Positions 30,395-39,112 of a DNA stretch of 64,000 nucleotides are shown piece after piece (the stretch's first letter is position 1; each line of letters begins with the position of its first letter). A program made the position numbers and the translations under genes. The notes beneath the pieces were generated by a model. The model worked only from the letters and a program-made list of their open reading frames with translations, was not told the origin of the DNA and made no database searches. The stretch is taken from the NCBI GenBank assembly GCA_017463325.1, contig JAFTPK010000002.1:62001-126000 (forward strand), read 5' to 3'. This DNA is from Clostridia bacterium. GTDB lineage: Bacteria; Bacillota; Clostridia; Christensenellales; Borkfalkiaceae.

Positions 30395-30498
30395 CAACAG
30401 AGTAGCCATACGCGCGTAAAGTGCCGCCGAACGGGACGTTGTCGACGGACGAAAGGAAAATCTCTACTTCCTGCGGTGCGGTGGCGCGTCCGCTTTTT
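30395..30498 (+). ncRNA. Tetrahydrofolate (THF) riboswitch aptamer
   Basis: The leader matches the THF riboswitch in order: AGAGTAG at the 5' side, GCGTAAAGTG, the P3 stem around AACGGGACGTTGTC, then ACGAAA, and on the 3' side GCGGTG and GTCCGC. P2 can form between CCAU-A-CGCGC and GUGCGGUGG with one bulged A, and P3 between GUGCCGCCG and CGACGGAC. P1 is weak. It sits directly upstream of a folate-family ECF S component, the usual THF riboswitch target. Assignment is by eye against the class consensus. Confidence 0.85.
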
Positions 30499-30538
30499 AT
30501 CGTTCGTAATGGGTTTTTCCTTTTACGAGGCTGTGCGG

Positions 30539-30562
30539 ACCTCTCGATAGGGAGGTTTTTTC
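30539..30562 (+). terminator. Expression-platform hairpin: terminator that also hides the folT ribosome site
   Basis: 7-bp stem ACCTCTC/GGGAGGT (one T-G pair) with a GATA loop, followed by TTTTTT. Its 3' arm contains GGGAGG, the Shine-Dalgarno sequence for ATG 30565. The same fold can therefore stop transcription and block translation. Confidence 0.7.
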
Positions 30563-30564
30563 TT

Positions 30565-31128
30565 ATGAAAAAATGGTTGTTTTCGGAAACTCTTTTGGCT
30601 CTTTCCGCGTCTAAACGGATCGCATATATTGCGGTCATGACGGCGTTTACGGTGGTGGCGAATATGTTCTTCGAGTTCAAATTCGCCGAGGTGCAATTCT
30701 CTCTCACCTTGGCCGTGTCGGCGCTCACGGGGATCTTCCTTGGCCCGCTTGCGGGGTTTTGCGCCTGTTTTCTTGGCGACCTCGTTGGATTTTTTTATAA
30801 CTCCGCGGGCTTTGCCTACTATCCGTGGATCGGTATTTCCATGGGCCTTGCGGCTGCGATTGCGTCGCTGTGTCTGCGCTTGCCTTTGAAAAACGTGACG
30901 ATTAAGCTATTGCTTGCGAGTGTTCTTACTTTTGCCGTTTGCACGGTGGGGATTAACACCACCAGCTTTTATTTGCTTTACGGCAAGGGGGTGGGGTACG
31001 GCACCTATTTAGTTGCGCGACTGTTCGTGCAAGGGCAAATTTGGAACAGCGTCGTCAATCTTATTTTGCTGCTGATCGTAACGCCCGCTTTGGCGGCGGT
31101 AAAGCCGTTGGGAATGAAACTTTCGTAA
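30565..31128 (+). CDS. folT: ECF transporter S component, folate family
   Basis: 187 residues with about six membrane helices, the S (substrate-capture) subunit of an energy-coupling-factor importer. The N-terminal SKRIAYIAVMTAFTVVANMFFEF, the FAEVQFSLTLAVSALTGIFLGPLAGFCACFLGDLVGFF block and the FQG-like VARLFVQGQIWNSVVNLIL end agree with the FolT group. The THF riboswitch upstream independently supports folate as ligand. The shared EcfA/EcfT module is not in the window. ATG 30565 is the start served by GGGAGG in the platform hairpin. Confidence 0.88.
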   Translation: MKKWLFSETLLALSASKRIAYIAVMTAFTVVANMFFEFKFAEVQFSLTLAVSALTGIFLGPLAGFCACFLGDLVGFFYNSAGFAYYPWIGISMGLAAAIASLCLRLPLKNVTIKLLLASVLTFAVCTVGINTTSFYLLYGKGVGYGTYLVARLFVQGQIWNSVVNLILLLIVTPALAAVKPLGMKLS

Positions 31129-31135
31129 AAATTGA

Positions 31136-31170
31136 GAAAAATCGTCGGGGAAACCTTGACGATTTTTTTT
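31136..31170 (+). terminator. Intrinsic terminator after folT, overlapping the next promoter
   Basis: Stem AAAATCGTC/GACGATTTT with loop GGGGAAACCTT and a long T-run. The 3' arm contains the -35 box (TTGACG) of the lgt promoter. Confidence 0.85.
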
Positions 31171-31184
31171 TCGTATGGTATAAT
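31156..31184 (+). promoter_or_regulatory. SigA-type promoter of the lgt-plsY operon
   Basis: TTGACG (31156-31161), 17-nt spacer, TATAAT (31179-31184). The -35 lies in the stem of the folT terminator. Confidence 0.85.
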
Positions 31185-31227
31185 TAGATGAATTAAAAAA
31201 ATTCTTTTTTTAAAAGGAGAAGAAAGA

Positions 31228-32253
31228 ATGACTCTTACCCCCTTACTTGCCTACGAGGCGCCGGGGATCAACCTGTTTGGGTTTAAGATCACGGCTTACG
31301 CGCTCGTGATCGTATTTGGAATTTTGGTGGCGTTTTTCGTGATCAGCTTGCTCTTTAAGCGCAGAAATATGTCGCCCGACTTTTTCTTGACGCTGTTTTG
31401 TATTTGCTTGCCCATATGCCTCGTCACTACCCGTCTGTTTTACTGTATCACCGACGGTATGCCCGTGAAGGAATGGTTTAGCTTTGAAAGTATCCGAAAC
31501 GGCGGGCTGTCGATTATCGGCGGGGTACTCGGCGGGATCGTCAGCGTGCTTGTGGTCTGCTTGGTAAAAAAGGTGGATTTCTTCCGTGTAGCCGATTGCG
31601 TGGTCGTGGGGCTTGTGCTTGCACAGGCGATCGGGCGTTGGGGAAATTTCGCGAACCAAGAGGTATACGGCGCCGTCGTGGAAAACGAGGCGTTGCAATG
31701 CTTTCCGTTTGCCGTGTATATCAATAGAACGGACGGGGGAAGCTGTATGCAGACGTTTACGCTTACCTTTTCTAAATGGTTCGGCTTTGAAACGGATATT
31801 TCGGGTGGGACGTGGCATTACGCGTTCTTCTTCTACGAAAGCCTTTTCAATTTTGTCGTCGGCGTGTTGCTCTTTGTAAACGCGTGGAAGAACGGCAAAA
31901 AACCCAACGGTCTTAACGGCGCCCTGTATTTTGCGTCGTACGGATTGATCCGTTCGATCATGGAGCCGTTGCGCTCTCCCGAATACATTCTTTCGGGAGG
32001 CGGGGTGCCTTGGTCGCTTGTCACCTCCATCTTGCTGTTGATCGGTGGGCTGGGGCTTGCGGCGATTTTGCTAATCATGAACAAGAAAAAAGAGGGGAAA
32101 TTCTTTGGCTCGCTTAGCGGCGATCCGTACGGGATTACTAAGTATATCAAAGACGCCAAGGACGAAAAGGCGTATTTCTCCAAAATGAATATGATGTGTG
32201 CTTTGCACCCTGAAAATTACGAACAGCAGCCTCCAAAGGAGAGAAAAAAATGA
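31228..32253 (+). CDS. lgt: Phosphatidylglycerol-prolipoprotein diacylglyceryl transferase
   Basis: 341 residues, polytopic membrane enzyme that attaches diacylglycerol to the lipobox Cys of prolipoproteins. The Lgt signature GRWGNFANQEVYG is at about residues 136-148. Other marks are RNGGLSIIGGVLGG near 90 and the late YGLIRSIMEPLRSPEY. The C-terminal tail after the last helix (about 60 residues, KDAKDEKAYFSKMN) is longer than usual and cytosolic. It is first in an operon that also encodes the lipoprotein signal peptidase. The product is needed for the lipoproteins encoded at 55.8-60 kb. pncB overlaps its stop by 4 nt. Confidence 0.94.
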   Translation: MTLTPLLAYEAPGINLFGFKITAYALVIVFGILVAFFVISLLFKRRNMSPDFFLTLFCICLPICLVTTRLFYCITDGMPVKEWFSFESIRNGGLSIIGGVLGGIVSVLVVCLVKKVDFFRVADCVVVGLVLAQAIGRWGNFANQEVYGAVVENEALQCFPFAVYINRTDGGSCMQTFTLTFSKWFGFETDISGGTWHYAFFFYESLFNFVVGVLLFVNAWKNGKKPNGLNGALYFASYGLIRSIMEPLRSPEYILSGGGVPWSLVTSILLLIGGLGLAAILLIMNKKKEGKFFGSLSGDPYGITKYIKDAKDEKAYFSKMNMMCALHPENYEQQPPKERKK

Positions 32254-33695
32254 GAAATTTAACTTTGCTTACCGATTTGTATCAAATTACCATGGGTTAC
32301 GGCTTTTATAAGCACGGCAAACATGAGGACGAGGTTTGTTTCGACCTCTTTTTCCGTCGCAACAAGCTGATTACCTATTCCATTGCGGCGGGGTTGCAAC
32401 AGGCGGTGGACTATCTTCTCAACTGGCATATGACGGAGGAGGATATCGACTATCTCCGCTCCTTGCGGCTTTTTGACGAGGACTTTCTTGCGTACTTAAA
32501 AAATATGCGTTTTACGGGGGACGTGTACGCGGTGAGAGAGGGGGAACCCGTTTTCCCGGGCGAGCCTATCCTGACGGTAAAAGCACCGCTTATCCAAGCG
32601 CAATTCGCCGAAACCGCGCTACTTAACATCATCAATCATCAGACGCTGATCGCCACCAAATCCTCCAAAATTTGCCGCGCGACGAACGGGCAGGGGGTAG
32701 TAATGGAATTTGGACTTCGTCGGGCGCAAGGCCCCGACGCGGGGATTTACGGCGCAAGAGCGGCGATTATCGGCGGCTGCGCGTCTACCTCGAACGTGAT
32801 CGCAGGGCAGGCGTTTAACGTACCCGTGGCGGGAACGATGGCGCATAGCTGGGTCATGGGCTACGAGAGCGAGTACGAGGCGTTTCGCGCCTATGCGGAA
32901 AGCTATCCCGATAATTGCTTGCTGCTCGTCGATACCTACGATACGTTGCGTAGCGGTATTCCCAACGCTATTAAAGTTTTTAAGGAGCTGAAAGAAAAGG
33001 GCTATTCGCCCAAGGGGATACGGCTAGATAGCGGCGACTTTGCCTATCTGTCCAAAAAGGCGCGAAAAATGCTGGACGAGGCGGGTTTTCCCGAGGCAAT
33101 CATTTGCGTTTCGGGGGATTTGGACGAGCGTTCGATTGCCTCTCTTGTAGGACAGGGCGCAAAAATCGGGTCTTGGGGGGTAGGCACTAAGCTGATTACC
33201 TCGGAGGACTTGCCGGCGCTCGGCGGCGTGTATAAGCTGTCGGCGGTGTTCGATAAAGAGGGGGGATACACTCCTAAAATTAAGCTTTCCGACAATTCGG
33301 AAAAGGTGACTAACCCCGGGTTTAAAAATTTGTATCGACTCTACGACAAGGAGAGCGGTATGGCGATCGCCGACCTCATCACCTTACGCGAAGAGGAAAT
33401 TACGGGGGAAGAGCCTATTACCATCTTCCACCCGATCGACACGTGGAAGCGTTGTCAGGTGCAAAATTTTACCGTGGAAAAATTGCAGCGGACGATTGTG
33501 CAAAAAGGAAAGCTTGTATACGAATTCCCGTCGCTTATGGAGGTGCAGAAATTTTCCAAAGCGGAGCTTTCCAAGTTCTGGGAAGAGTATCTTAGAATGG
33601 ATTTGCCGCAAGTGTATAAGGTCGATCTTTCGCAAAAGCTGTATGATTTGAAAAAGAAAATGATTGAAAGTATCCGCGACGGAGAGAAGAAATGA
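32250..33695 (+). CDS. pncB: Nicotinate phosphoribosyltransferase
   Basis: 481 residues, full length. It converts nicotinate and PRPP to nicotinate mononucleotide in NAD salvage. Visible are the N-terminal LLTDLYQITMGYGFYK, FGLRRAQGPDAG (about 152-163), AHSWVMGYESE (about 198), and GIRLDSGDFAYLSKKAR (about 257-273), all family marks. It overlaps lgt and lspA by 4 nt on each side (ATGA), so three proteins of unrelated pathways are translationally coupled here. Confidence 0.95.
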   Translation: MRNLTLLTDLYQITMGYGFYKHGKHEDEVCFDLFFRRNKLITYSIAAGLQQAVDYLLNWHMTEEDIDYLRSLRLFDEDFLAYLKNMRFTGDVYAVREGEPVFPGEPILTVKAPLIQAQFAETALLNIINHQTLIATKSSKICRATNGQGVVMEFGLRRAQGPDAGIYGARAAIIGGCASTSNVIAGQAFNVPVAGTMAHSWVMGYESEYEAFRAYAESYPDNCLLLVDTYDTLRSGIPNAIKVFKELKEKGYSPKGIRLDSGDFAYLSKKARKMLDEAGFPEAIICVSGDLDERSIASLVGQGAKIGSWGVGTKLITSEDLPALGGVYKLSAVFDKEGGYTPKIKLSDNSEKVTNPGFKNLYRLYDKESGMAIADLITLREEEITGEEPITIFHPIDTWKRCQVQNFTVEKLQRTIVQKGKLVYEFPSLMEVQKFSKAELSKFWEEYLRMDLPQVYKVDLSQKLYDLKKKMIESIRDGEKK

Positions 33696-34348
33696 GAAGA
33701 GAAAAAACGGAAAAAGAACGGGGCAGGTATTCGTTGAAGGGGAGTAGCCTTTGGGGGATTCTCGTATTTGCAATCCTTGTTCTCGTCGATCAGTTGACGA
33801 AATTTGCAGCTGACGTTTATTTTAATGCGGCGGGCGCGCCCAGCCGTATCGAGCTGATCCAAGGCGGCGTATTAAGCCTTTGTATCAGCTATAATCCGGG
33901 GATTGCATTCGGCGGCTTTGGCGGATCCGAAGCCCCCGTGAAGATTGCGATTATTGTTTTTACCGCGCTGTTGATGGCGGGGCTTACCGTGCTGTATTTC
34001 AAAACGGACAAGCGGCGTAGCTTTTTGCGGAACGCTCTCGTGTTCGTCGTCGCTGGCGGCGTGGGAAATCTTGTGGACAGATTGTATTATAAGATTTGGA
34101 TCCCGTCCGAGCTTGGGGTGCGCGATATGGTGCAGATTGACTTCGGCAACCTGTTCGGTTTGGAAAATTTTCTTGATTTCGGAGTGTGTAATTTTGCCGA
34201 TTTCTTTATCGTCGGTGGAGCAATCGCGCTACTTCTTGCCTTTTTCTTTTTCGATCGCGACGCCTTTTTCCCCGTAGGAAAATATAAGGCCTTGGCAAAA
34301 GAGGAAGAGGAAAGACAAGCGGCAAAAAAAGAGAAAAAAGCGGAGTAA
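33692..34348 (+). CDS. lspA: Lipoprotein signal peptidase (signal peptidase II)
   Basis: 218 residues with four membrane helices. It cleaves the signal peptide of diacylated prolipoproteins. The two catalytic Asp sit in GGVGNLVDRLY (about 125-135) and FGVCNFADFFIV (about 165-176). Between them is an enlarged loop, and the protein ends with a charged cytosolic tail (EEEERQAAKKEKKAE), so it is longer than the usual 150-170 residues. Overlap with pncB is 4 nt. Together with lgt it completes the lipoprotein maturation pair in one operon. Confidence 0.94.
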   Translation: MRREKTEKERGRYSLKGSSLWGILVFAILVLVDQLTKFAADVYFNAAGAPSRIELIQGGVLSLCISYNPGIAFGGFGGSEAPVKIAIIVFTALLMAGLTVLYFKTDKRRSFLRNALVFVVAGGVGNLVDRLYYKIWIPSELGVRDMVQIDFGNLFGLENFLDFGVCNFADFFIVGGAIALLLAFFFFDRDAFFPVGKYKALAKEEEERQAAKKEKKAE

Positions 34349-34351
34349 GCA

Positions 34352-35296
34352 ATGGAACAACGGCTTTTTGTTGCGGAAGAAAATTATAAACGTCTGGACG
34401 GTTTTTTGTCCGAACAGACGGAAGATTTTACTCGTTCGCGGTTAAAAAAGCTGATCGAGGACGGCTGCGTTACGATCAACGGCGCGCCCGTGAAAAAGGC
34501 GGGCGAGGGAATAAAGGCTGGCGACGAGGTATTCGTGCGCTTTCCCGACGCCGTGGAATATTCGGTCAAGCCCGAAAATATCCCGATCGAGATCGTGTAT
34601 CAGGACGGCGATCTTGCCGTCGTCAACAAGCCACAGGGCATGACGGTACACGTTGGGAACGGCAACGCCGAGGGGACGCTTGTCAACGCACTTTTGTACG
34701 CGCTTGACAGTTTGAGTGGGATCGGCGGCGTGCTTCGCCCGGGGATTGTACACCGTATCGACAAAGATACGTCGGGACTTTTGGTGGTTGCAAAAAACGA
34801 TAAAGCGCACGCGTCGCTCGCCAAGCAGATCGCGGAAAAAACGGCGCATAGAACGTATTACGCACTATTAGAAGGGAGTATGAAAGAGGAGAGCGGGCGG
34901 GTCGTTACCGATATCGGGCGTCACCCGACCGATCGGCTGAAAATGGCGGTGCTTCGCGACGGCGAGGGAAAGCTTGCAATCACCGATTACGAGGTGGCTG
35001 CGCGCTTTGGAAAGGACTATACTCTTTGTAAATTTATTCTGCAAACGGGCAGAACGCATCAAATTAGGGTGCATGCCAAGCATTTGGGAAATCCCGTCGT
35101 GGGGGACCCCGTGTACGGCTTTAAAAAACAGAAATTTTCTTTAAAGGGACAGGTGTTGCACGCGTATCAGTTAGAGCTGACGCACCCGACGACGGGGGAG
35201 AGAATGACGTTCAACGCGCCCCTGCCCCCTTATTTTCAAGAACTTTTAGAAAAACTTTGCAAAATTTATTCGGTGGATAAAACGACGTTATGTTAA
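34352..35296 (+). CDS. RluA/RluD-family pseudouridine synthase
   Basis: 314 residues. An N-terminal S4 RNA-binding domain (about 15-65: RLDGFLSEQTEDFTRSRLKKLIEDGCVTINGAPVKKA) precedes the catalytic domain. The catalytic Asp is in HRIDKDTSGLLVVAK (about 135-149). The end motif GRTHQIRVHAKHLGNPVVGDPVYG (about 233-256) is typical. The RNA target (23S rRNA or tRNA) is not clear from sequence; RluD is the most common. It starts 3 nt after lspA, a very common neighbour pair in Bacillota, and overlaps the next gene by 7 nt. Confidence 0.92.
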   Translation: MEQRLFVAEENYKRLDGFLSEQTEDFTRSRLKKLIEDGCVTINGAPVKKAGEGIKAGDEVFVRFPDAVEYSVKPENIPIEIVYQDGDLAVVNKPQGMTVHVGNGNAEGTLVNALLYALDSLSGIGGVLRPGIVHRIDKDTSGLLVVAKNDKAHASLAKQIAEKTAHRTYYALLEGSMKEESGRVVTDIGRHPTDRLKMAVLRDGEGKLAITDYEVAARFGKDYTLCKFILQTGRTHQIRVHAKHLGNPVVGDPVYGFKKQKFSLKGQVLHAYQLELTHPTTGERMTFNAPLPPYFQELLEKLCKIYSVDKTTLC

Positions 35297-36603
35297 AGAT
35301 CACGAGAGTACAAAAGAATAGTATCGGCGCGGAGCTTGGCTTGGAAAAGGGAGATGTTATTCTCCGTTTTGACGGGCACGCCGCCGAGGACGAGTTGGAT
35401 TATTTATACTATTCCGCTCTCGAAGAATTTACGATTACGGTGAAAGACGGGAAAACGGGCGCGGAAGTAGAGGTGGAAATTGAAAAGGACGAGGACGAAT
35501 CCCTAGGCCTTGAATTTGAGAAAAACACCAAGATCCGAACCTGCCACAATCATTGCGTGTTTTGTTTTGTTGACCAGATGCCCAAGGGCATGAGAGAAAG
35601 TCTGTACGTTAAGGACGACGACCCAGCCATGAGCTTTACTTGCGGCAATTTCGTGACGCTGACAAATCTTTCGGACGAGGGTTTGGAGCGGATCGTGCGG
35701 CTTAAACTTTCTCCGCTTTATCTTTCCGTGCATACCATGAACGGCGCGCTTCGCGCGAAGCTGCTCAATAACCGTTTTGCGGGAAAGATTGCTACGCAAA
35801 TTGAAACGCTTGTTAAGGGCGGGATTGAAATGCATTGTCAAGCGGTGATTGTACCGAATGAGAACGACGGGGAGGAGCTTGCATACACCGCGCGGGAGCT
35901 TTTTAAATACTATCCCGCCGTGCGCGATCTTGCTTGCGTGCCGACGGGGCTTACCCGTTACCGCGAGGGGCTGACGGAAATCCCCGACGTCGATAAGGAG
36001 TATAGCGAGAAGCTGTTAGATCTCGTGGATTTACTCAACGCGGAATTCGGCGTCAATTTCCTCTTGCCTGCGGACGAGTATTTTGTTAAGGCGGAGCGTC
36101 CTTTTAAGGAAAAGGAGTTTTACGGGAATTTTGAGCAAATTGAAAATGGGATCGGCATGACCGCCAAGTTTTTATCCGAGGCGCGCGAGGCTTTAAAAAA
36201 ACAGGGAAAGCGGCAATTAAAAAGTCCGAAAACGAGTGTTCTCGTCAGCGGCGTTTCGGCGGCGAAAGCAAACGCGACGTTGTATGCGGAAATGGAAAAT
36301 GCGGTGACGGGCTTGACCCTTTGCGTGTTGCCCGTCGTCAACGAATTTTTTGGTTCAACCGTTACCTGTACGGGGCTTTTGACGGGAAAGGATATGTTGG
36401 AGGCGGTAAAAAGACACCTTGAAAAGCACGCCGCGGACGAGGTGATCTTAGCGGGAAATACTATGCGGGAGTTCGAGGACGTATTTCTTTGCGGTATGAC
36501 GCTTGGAGAATTCGAGCAAGCGCTTACGCCGTACGGCGTACGGGTAAAGGTCAACCGTAGCGGCGGAGAGGGGTTGGTTAAGCTCCTTTCGGAAAATGAA
36601 TAA
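35290..36603 (+). CDS. DUF512 protein with PDZ-like start and radical-SAM-like Cys cluster
   Basis: 437 residues. The N-terminal 70 residues (KNSIGAELGLEKGDVILRFDGHAAEDELDY) are PDZ-like. Next comes CHNHCVFCFVDQMPKGMRESLYVKDDD (about 78-104), whose CxxxCxxC resembles a radical SAM cluster, and then LYLSVHTMNGALRAKLLNN. The C-terminal part is the DUF512 domain, ending in GGEGLVKLL. Function is unknown; these proteins are widespread in Clostridia and often lie next to der. The gene overlaps the pseudouridine synthase gene and is followed by der after 13 nt, which agrees. Confidence 0.88.
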   Translation: MLKITRVQKNSIGAELGLEKGDVILRFDGHAAEDELDYLYYSALEEFTITVKDGKTGAEVEVEIEKDEDESLGLEFEKNTKIRTCHNHCVFCFVDQMPKGMRESLYVKDDDPAMSFTCGNFVTLTNLSDEGLERIVRLKLSPLYLSVHTMNGALRAKLLNNRFAGKIATQIETLVKGGIEMHCQAVIVPNENDGEELAYTARELFKYYPAVRDLACVPTGLTRYREGLTEIPDVDKEYSEKLLDLVDLLNAEFGVNFLLPADEYFVKAERPFKEKEFYGNFEQIENGIGMTAKFLSEAREALKKQGKRQLKSPKTSVLVSGVSAAKANATLYAEMENAVTGLTLCVLPVVNEFFGSTVTCTGLLTGKDMLEAVKRHLEKHAADEVILAGNTMREFEDVFLCGMTLGEFEQALTPYGVRVKVNRSGGEGLVKLLSENE

Positions 36604-36616
36604 GTAGGAGGACAGT

Positions 36617-37930
36617 ATGGCAAATCCTTTGATCGCCCTCGTAGGGCGCCCCAACGTGGGGAAAAGTACGTTTTTTAATAAGGTGGCGGGGAGAAAAATT
36701 TCCATCACAGAGGACCGCCCCGGGGTCACGCGCGACCGTCTGTATACGGACGCCGTTTGGCGCGGAAAAAATTTCACTATGGTAGATACGGGCGGTATCG
36801 AGCTGAAATCGGAAGACGTTATGTGGAAAGAGATCGCAAAGCAGGCGGACGTCGCTATTGAAACGGCGGACGTAATCTTGTTTTTTACCGACGGTAGGGA
36901 GGGACTGCACGCCTCCGACTACGACGTGGCGGATATTTTACGCCGTAGTAAAAAGCCCGTAATTTTGGTGGTTAATAAAATTGACGAGTACACGCCCGAA
37001 AAGGTGTTTGAGTTCTATTCGCTCGGGCTTGGGGAGCCGTTTGCCGTGTCGGCGGAACATTCCAAGGGGATCGGCGACGTGCTCGACGAGGCTATGCAGT
37101 ATTTTCCCGATACGACGGAGGATCCCATGCCGTCCTTAAAAATTGCGGTGGTCGGCAAGCCCAACGCGGGTAAATCTAGCCTTGTCAACCGTTTGCTTGG
37201 GAGCGAACGGAGTATCGTTACGCCCATGGCAGGTACGACTCGAGATGCGATCGACACCCTGTTTACGCGCGGCGATAAGGCGTATACCATTATCGACACC
37301 GCGGGGATTAGAAAGAAGAAAAACGTGGATGATGATGTGGAATATTATAGTAATATGCGCGCCTTTGACGCCGTTAGAAGAAGCGACGTTTGCTTGCTTA
37401 TCGTGGATAGCCAAGAGGGTTTGACTGAACAGGACGTCAAGATTATCGGCTACGTGCACGAGCAGGGGAAACCGTCGGTGATCGTCATGAATAAGTGGGA
37501 TCTGATCGAAAAGGACACGCACACCGTCAATACCTTTGAGGAAAAGCTGAAAGAGGATTTGAAATTTATGGACTATTACAAGTCGATTTATATTTCGGCA
37601 AAGACGGGGCAACGCGTAGAAAAGCTGCTTGCGGCTGCGGAGGAAGTGTATGCAAACGCCTCTTTCCGAGTGCCGACGGGGGCGTTGAACGATTTGATCG
37701 GCGACGCCGTACGTCTGCAAGAGCCGCCCTCCTATCAGGGCAGAAGAATGAGAGTATTCTTTTCGTCGCAAGTCGGGGTCTGCCCGCCGCATTTCGTTCT
37801 CCACGTCAACGACGAGGGACTGTTGCATTTCTCTTACGCAAGATATTTGGAGAATACCATTCGGAAAGCGTACGACTTTTCGGGTACGCCGATTCGCCTC
37901 ACCGTGCGTGAGAAAAAAGATGAGGAATAA
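36617..37930 (+). CDS. der: Ribosome-assembly GTPase Der (EngA)
   Basis: 437 residues with the diagnostic double GTPase layout. First G domain: GRPNVGKSTFFNK, DRPGVTRDR, DTGG, NKID. Second G domain: GKPNAGKSSLVNRL, GTTRDAIDT, DTAGIRKK, NKWD. A KH-like C-terminal domain closes the protein (YQGRRMRVFFSSQVGVCPPHFVLHVN). Der helps assemble the 50S subunit. AGGAGG precedes ATG 36617. plsY begins 2 nt after its stop, a conserved pairing in Bacillota. Confidence 0.97.
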   Translation: MANPLIALVGRPNVGKSTFFNKVAGRKISITEDRPGVTRDRLYTDAVWRGKNFTMVDTGGIELKSEDVMWKEIAKQADVAIETADVILFFTDGREGLHASDYDVADILRRSKKPVILVVNKIDEYTPEKVFEFYSLGLGEPFAVSAEHSKGIGDVLDEAMQYFPDTTEDPMPSLKIAVVGKPNAGKSSLVNRLLGSERSIVTPMAGTTRDAIDTLFTRGDKAYTIIDTAGIRKKKNVDDDVEYYSNMRAFDAVRRSDVCLLIVDSQEGLTEQDVKIIGYVHEQGKPSVIVMNKWDLIEKDTHTVNTFEEKLKEDLKFMDYYKSIYISAKTGQRVEKLLAAAEEVYANASFRVPTGALNDLIGDAVRLQEPPSYQGRRMRVFFSSQVGVCPPHFVLHVNDEGLLHFSYARYLENTIRKAYDFSGTPIRLTVREKKDEE

Positions 37931-37932
37931 GT

Positions 37933-38646
37933 ATGGAAATTACCTTTTGGGGAAAATGGTACTGGTTCGTGTTAATTGCGCTCGCTGGATACCTGGTAGG
38001 CTCTCTTAACTTTGCCTTCCTGATTTCCAAGCTCTTTAAAAAGGACATTACCAAAATGGGCAGCGGCAATCCGGGCACTATGAATATGGTGCGCGAATTC
38101 GGGCCTGTGATCGGTTTTACCACCTTTTTTCTGGACGCGTTCAAGGGCGGGCTGCCCGCGCTTGGCGTATATTTTCTATTCCGTGACTTATATTTCGTTG
38201 GCGGCGGGTATTCGGTGGGACGGCTTGCCGAGTTTTTGTGTGGACTGTTCGCGGTGCTTGGGCACATTTTCCCGATCACGCTAAATTTTAAGGGCGGGAA
38301 AGGGATTGCTACGGGGATCGGTTTTTTCTGGCTTACCCTCGGCGGGCATAATCCTTGGCTTTTTCTTTGGGGGGCACTCGTGGTGCTCAGCGTGCCGCTC
38401 GCCGTTTCGCTTGTCAAGCGTAGCTCTATATGTTCGCTGTGTTATTTAACGGGATTTGCGATTTGGCAGATTGTGGTATTAAAAACGGCGTATCCTACGG
38501 GCGGGGTGTATTTGGCGTCGTCGATTTTGTTGATTTTCGTCACCGTGCTCGTGGCGTGGGTGGCGCACGCGAAAAATCTTCGGAATTTGCTTGCGGGAGA
38601 AGAGCACGAAACGCGGGTTTTTAAGAAAAAAAGTAAAAAAAGCTAA
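37933..38646 (+). CDS. plsY: Acyl-phosphate:glycerol-3-phosphate acyltransferase PlsY
   Basis: 237 residues, polytopic. PlsY moves an acyl group from acyl-phosphate to glycerol-3-phosphate, the first step of phospholipid synthesis. Its three motifs are present: GSGNPGTMN (about 42-50), GHIFPITLNFKGGKGIATGIG (about 112-132), and a downstream hydrophobic substrate region. It is about 30 residues longer than the common form and has a Lys-rich tail (VFKKKSKKS). It is last in the lgt operon. I see no clear terminator before the tmRNA promoter. Confidence 0.94.
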   Translation: MEITFWGKWYWFVLIALAGYLVGSLNFAFLISKLFKKDITKMGSGNPGTMNMVREFGPVIGFTTFFLDAFKGGLPALGVYFLFRDLYFVGGGYSVGRLAEFLCGLFAVLGHIFPITLNFKGGKGIATGIGFFWLTLGGHNPWLFLWGALVVLSVPLAVSLVKRSSICSLCYLTGFAIWQIVVLKTAYPTGGVYLASSILLIFVTVLVAWVAHAKNLRNLLAGEEHETRVFKKKSKKS

Positions 38647-38653
38647 AAAAGTG

Positions 38654-38681
38654 TTGCAAAAAGAAAAAAAGTGTGTATAAT
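38654..38681 (+). promoter_or_regulatory. SigA-type promoter of ssrA
   Basis: TTGCAA (38654-38659), 16-nt spacer, TATAAT (38676-38681). Confidence 0.8.
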
Positions 38682-38708
38682 AATAGAGCAAGCTTTTTGC
38701 GGCAATAT

Positions 38709-39075
38709 GGGGATGTTTTGGATTCGATTGCCGGTGAGCGAAGGTATAAGCATACCGCAGACGAAGTGACTGCGTAACAACATTTCACCTAAATTTAAAT
38801 GCAGATAACAATGCACAGTACGCTCTTGCAGCGTAACTCCGTTTTCTAACGGATCGTCGCGCCCGATTTATCCGTCGGTTGGGGTCGCGGCGTCAACAAG
38901 ACGGAAAACTCCTATGAAAATCCGGAAGTGTTTTCTTTGGAGTAATTAGCTTCCTGCGAAGGTTAAAGCGTGTTTACCCGCGTTAGCATTTTAAGAAAGA
39001 ATAGATAAACTAAGTATGTAGAAAGTATTTTGGCAGCCGAGTAAGACGTGGGTTCAAGTCCCACCATCTCCACCA
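38709..39075 (+). ncRNA. ssrA: Transfer-messenger RNA (tmRNA)
   Basis: 367 nt. The tRNA-like ends pair as GGGGATG with CATCTCC, followed by A and an encoded CCA. A T-arm GGGTTCAAGTCCC is near the 3' end. The tag frame begins at GCA 38801 and ends at TAA 38834-38836, encoding ADNNAQYALAA, which has the usual ALAA degradation end. It rescues stalled ribosomes with SmpB. The 3' end is a well-known site of integration for mobile elements, and an AT-rich islet starts right after it. Confidence 0.96.
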
Positions 39076-39111
39076 AAAAACTAAAACGCCAAACAGGCGT
39101 TTTAGTTTTTT
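39076..39111 (+). terminator. Intrinsic terminator after ssrA
   Basis: Long stem AAAACTAAAACGCC/GGCGTTTTAGTTTT with an AAACA loop and T-run. Confidence 0.9.
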
Positions 39112-39112
39112 A

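Noticed and set aside
30366..30728. Longer N-terminal version of the DUF421 protein
   Set aside because: The extra 121 residues would be encoded opposite the THF riboswitch and folT start, and do not look like a protein.
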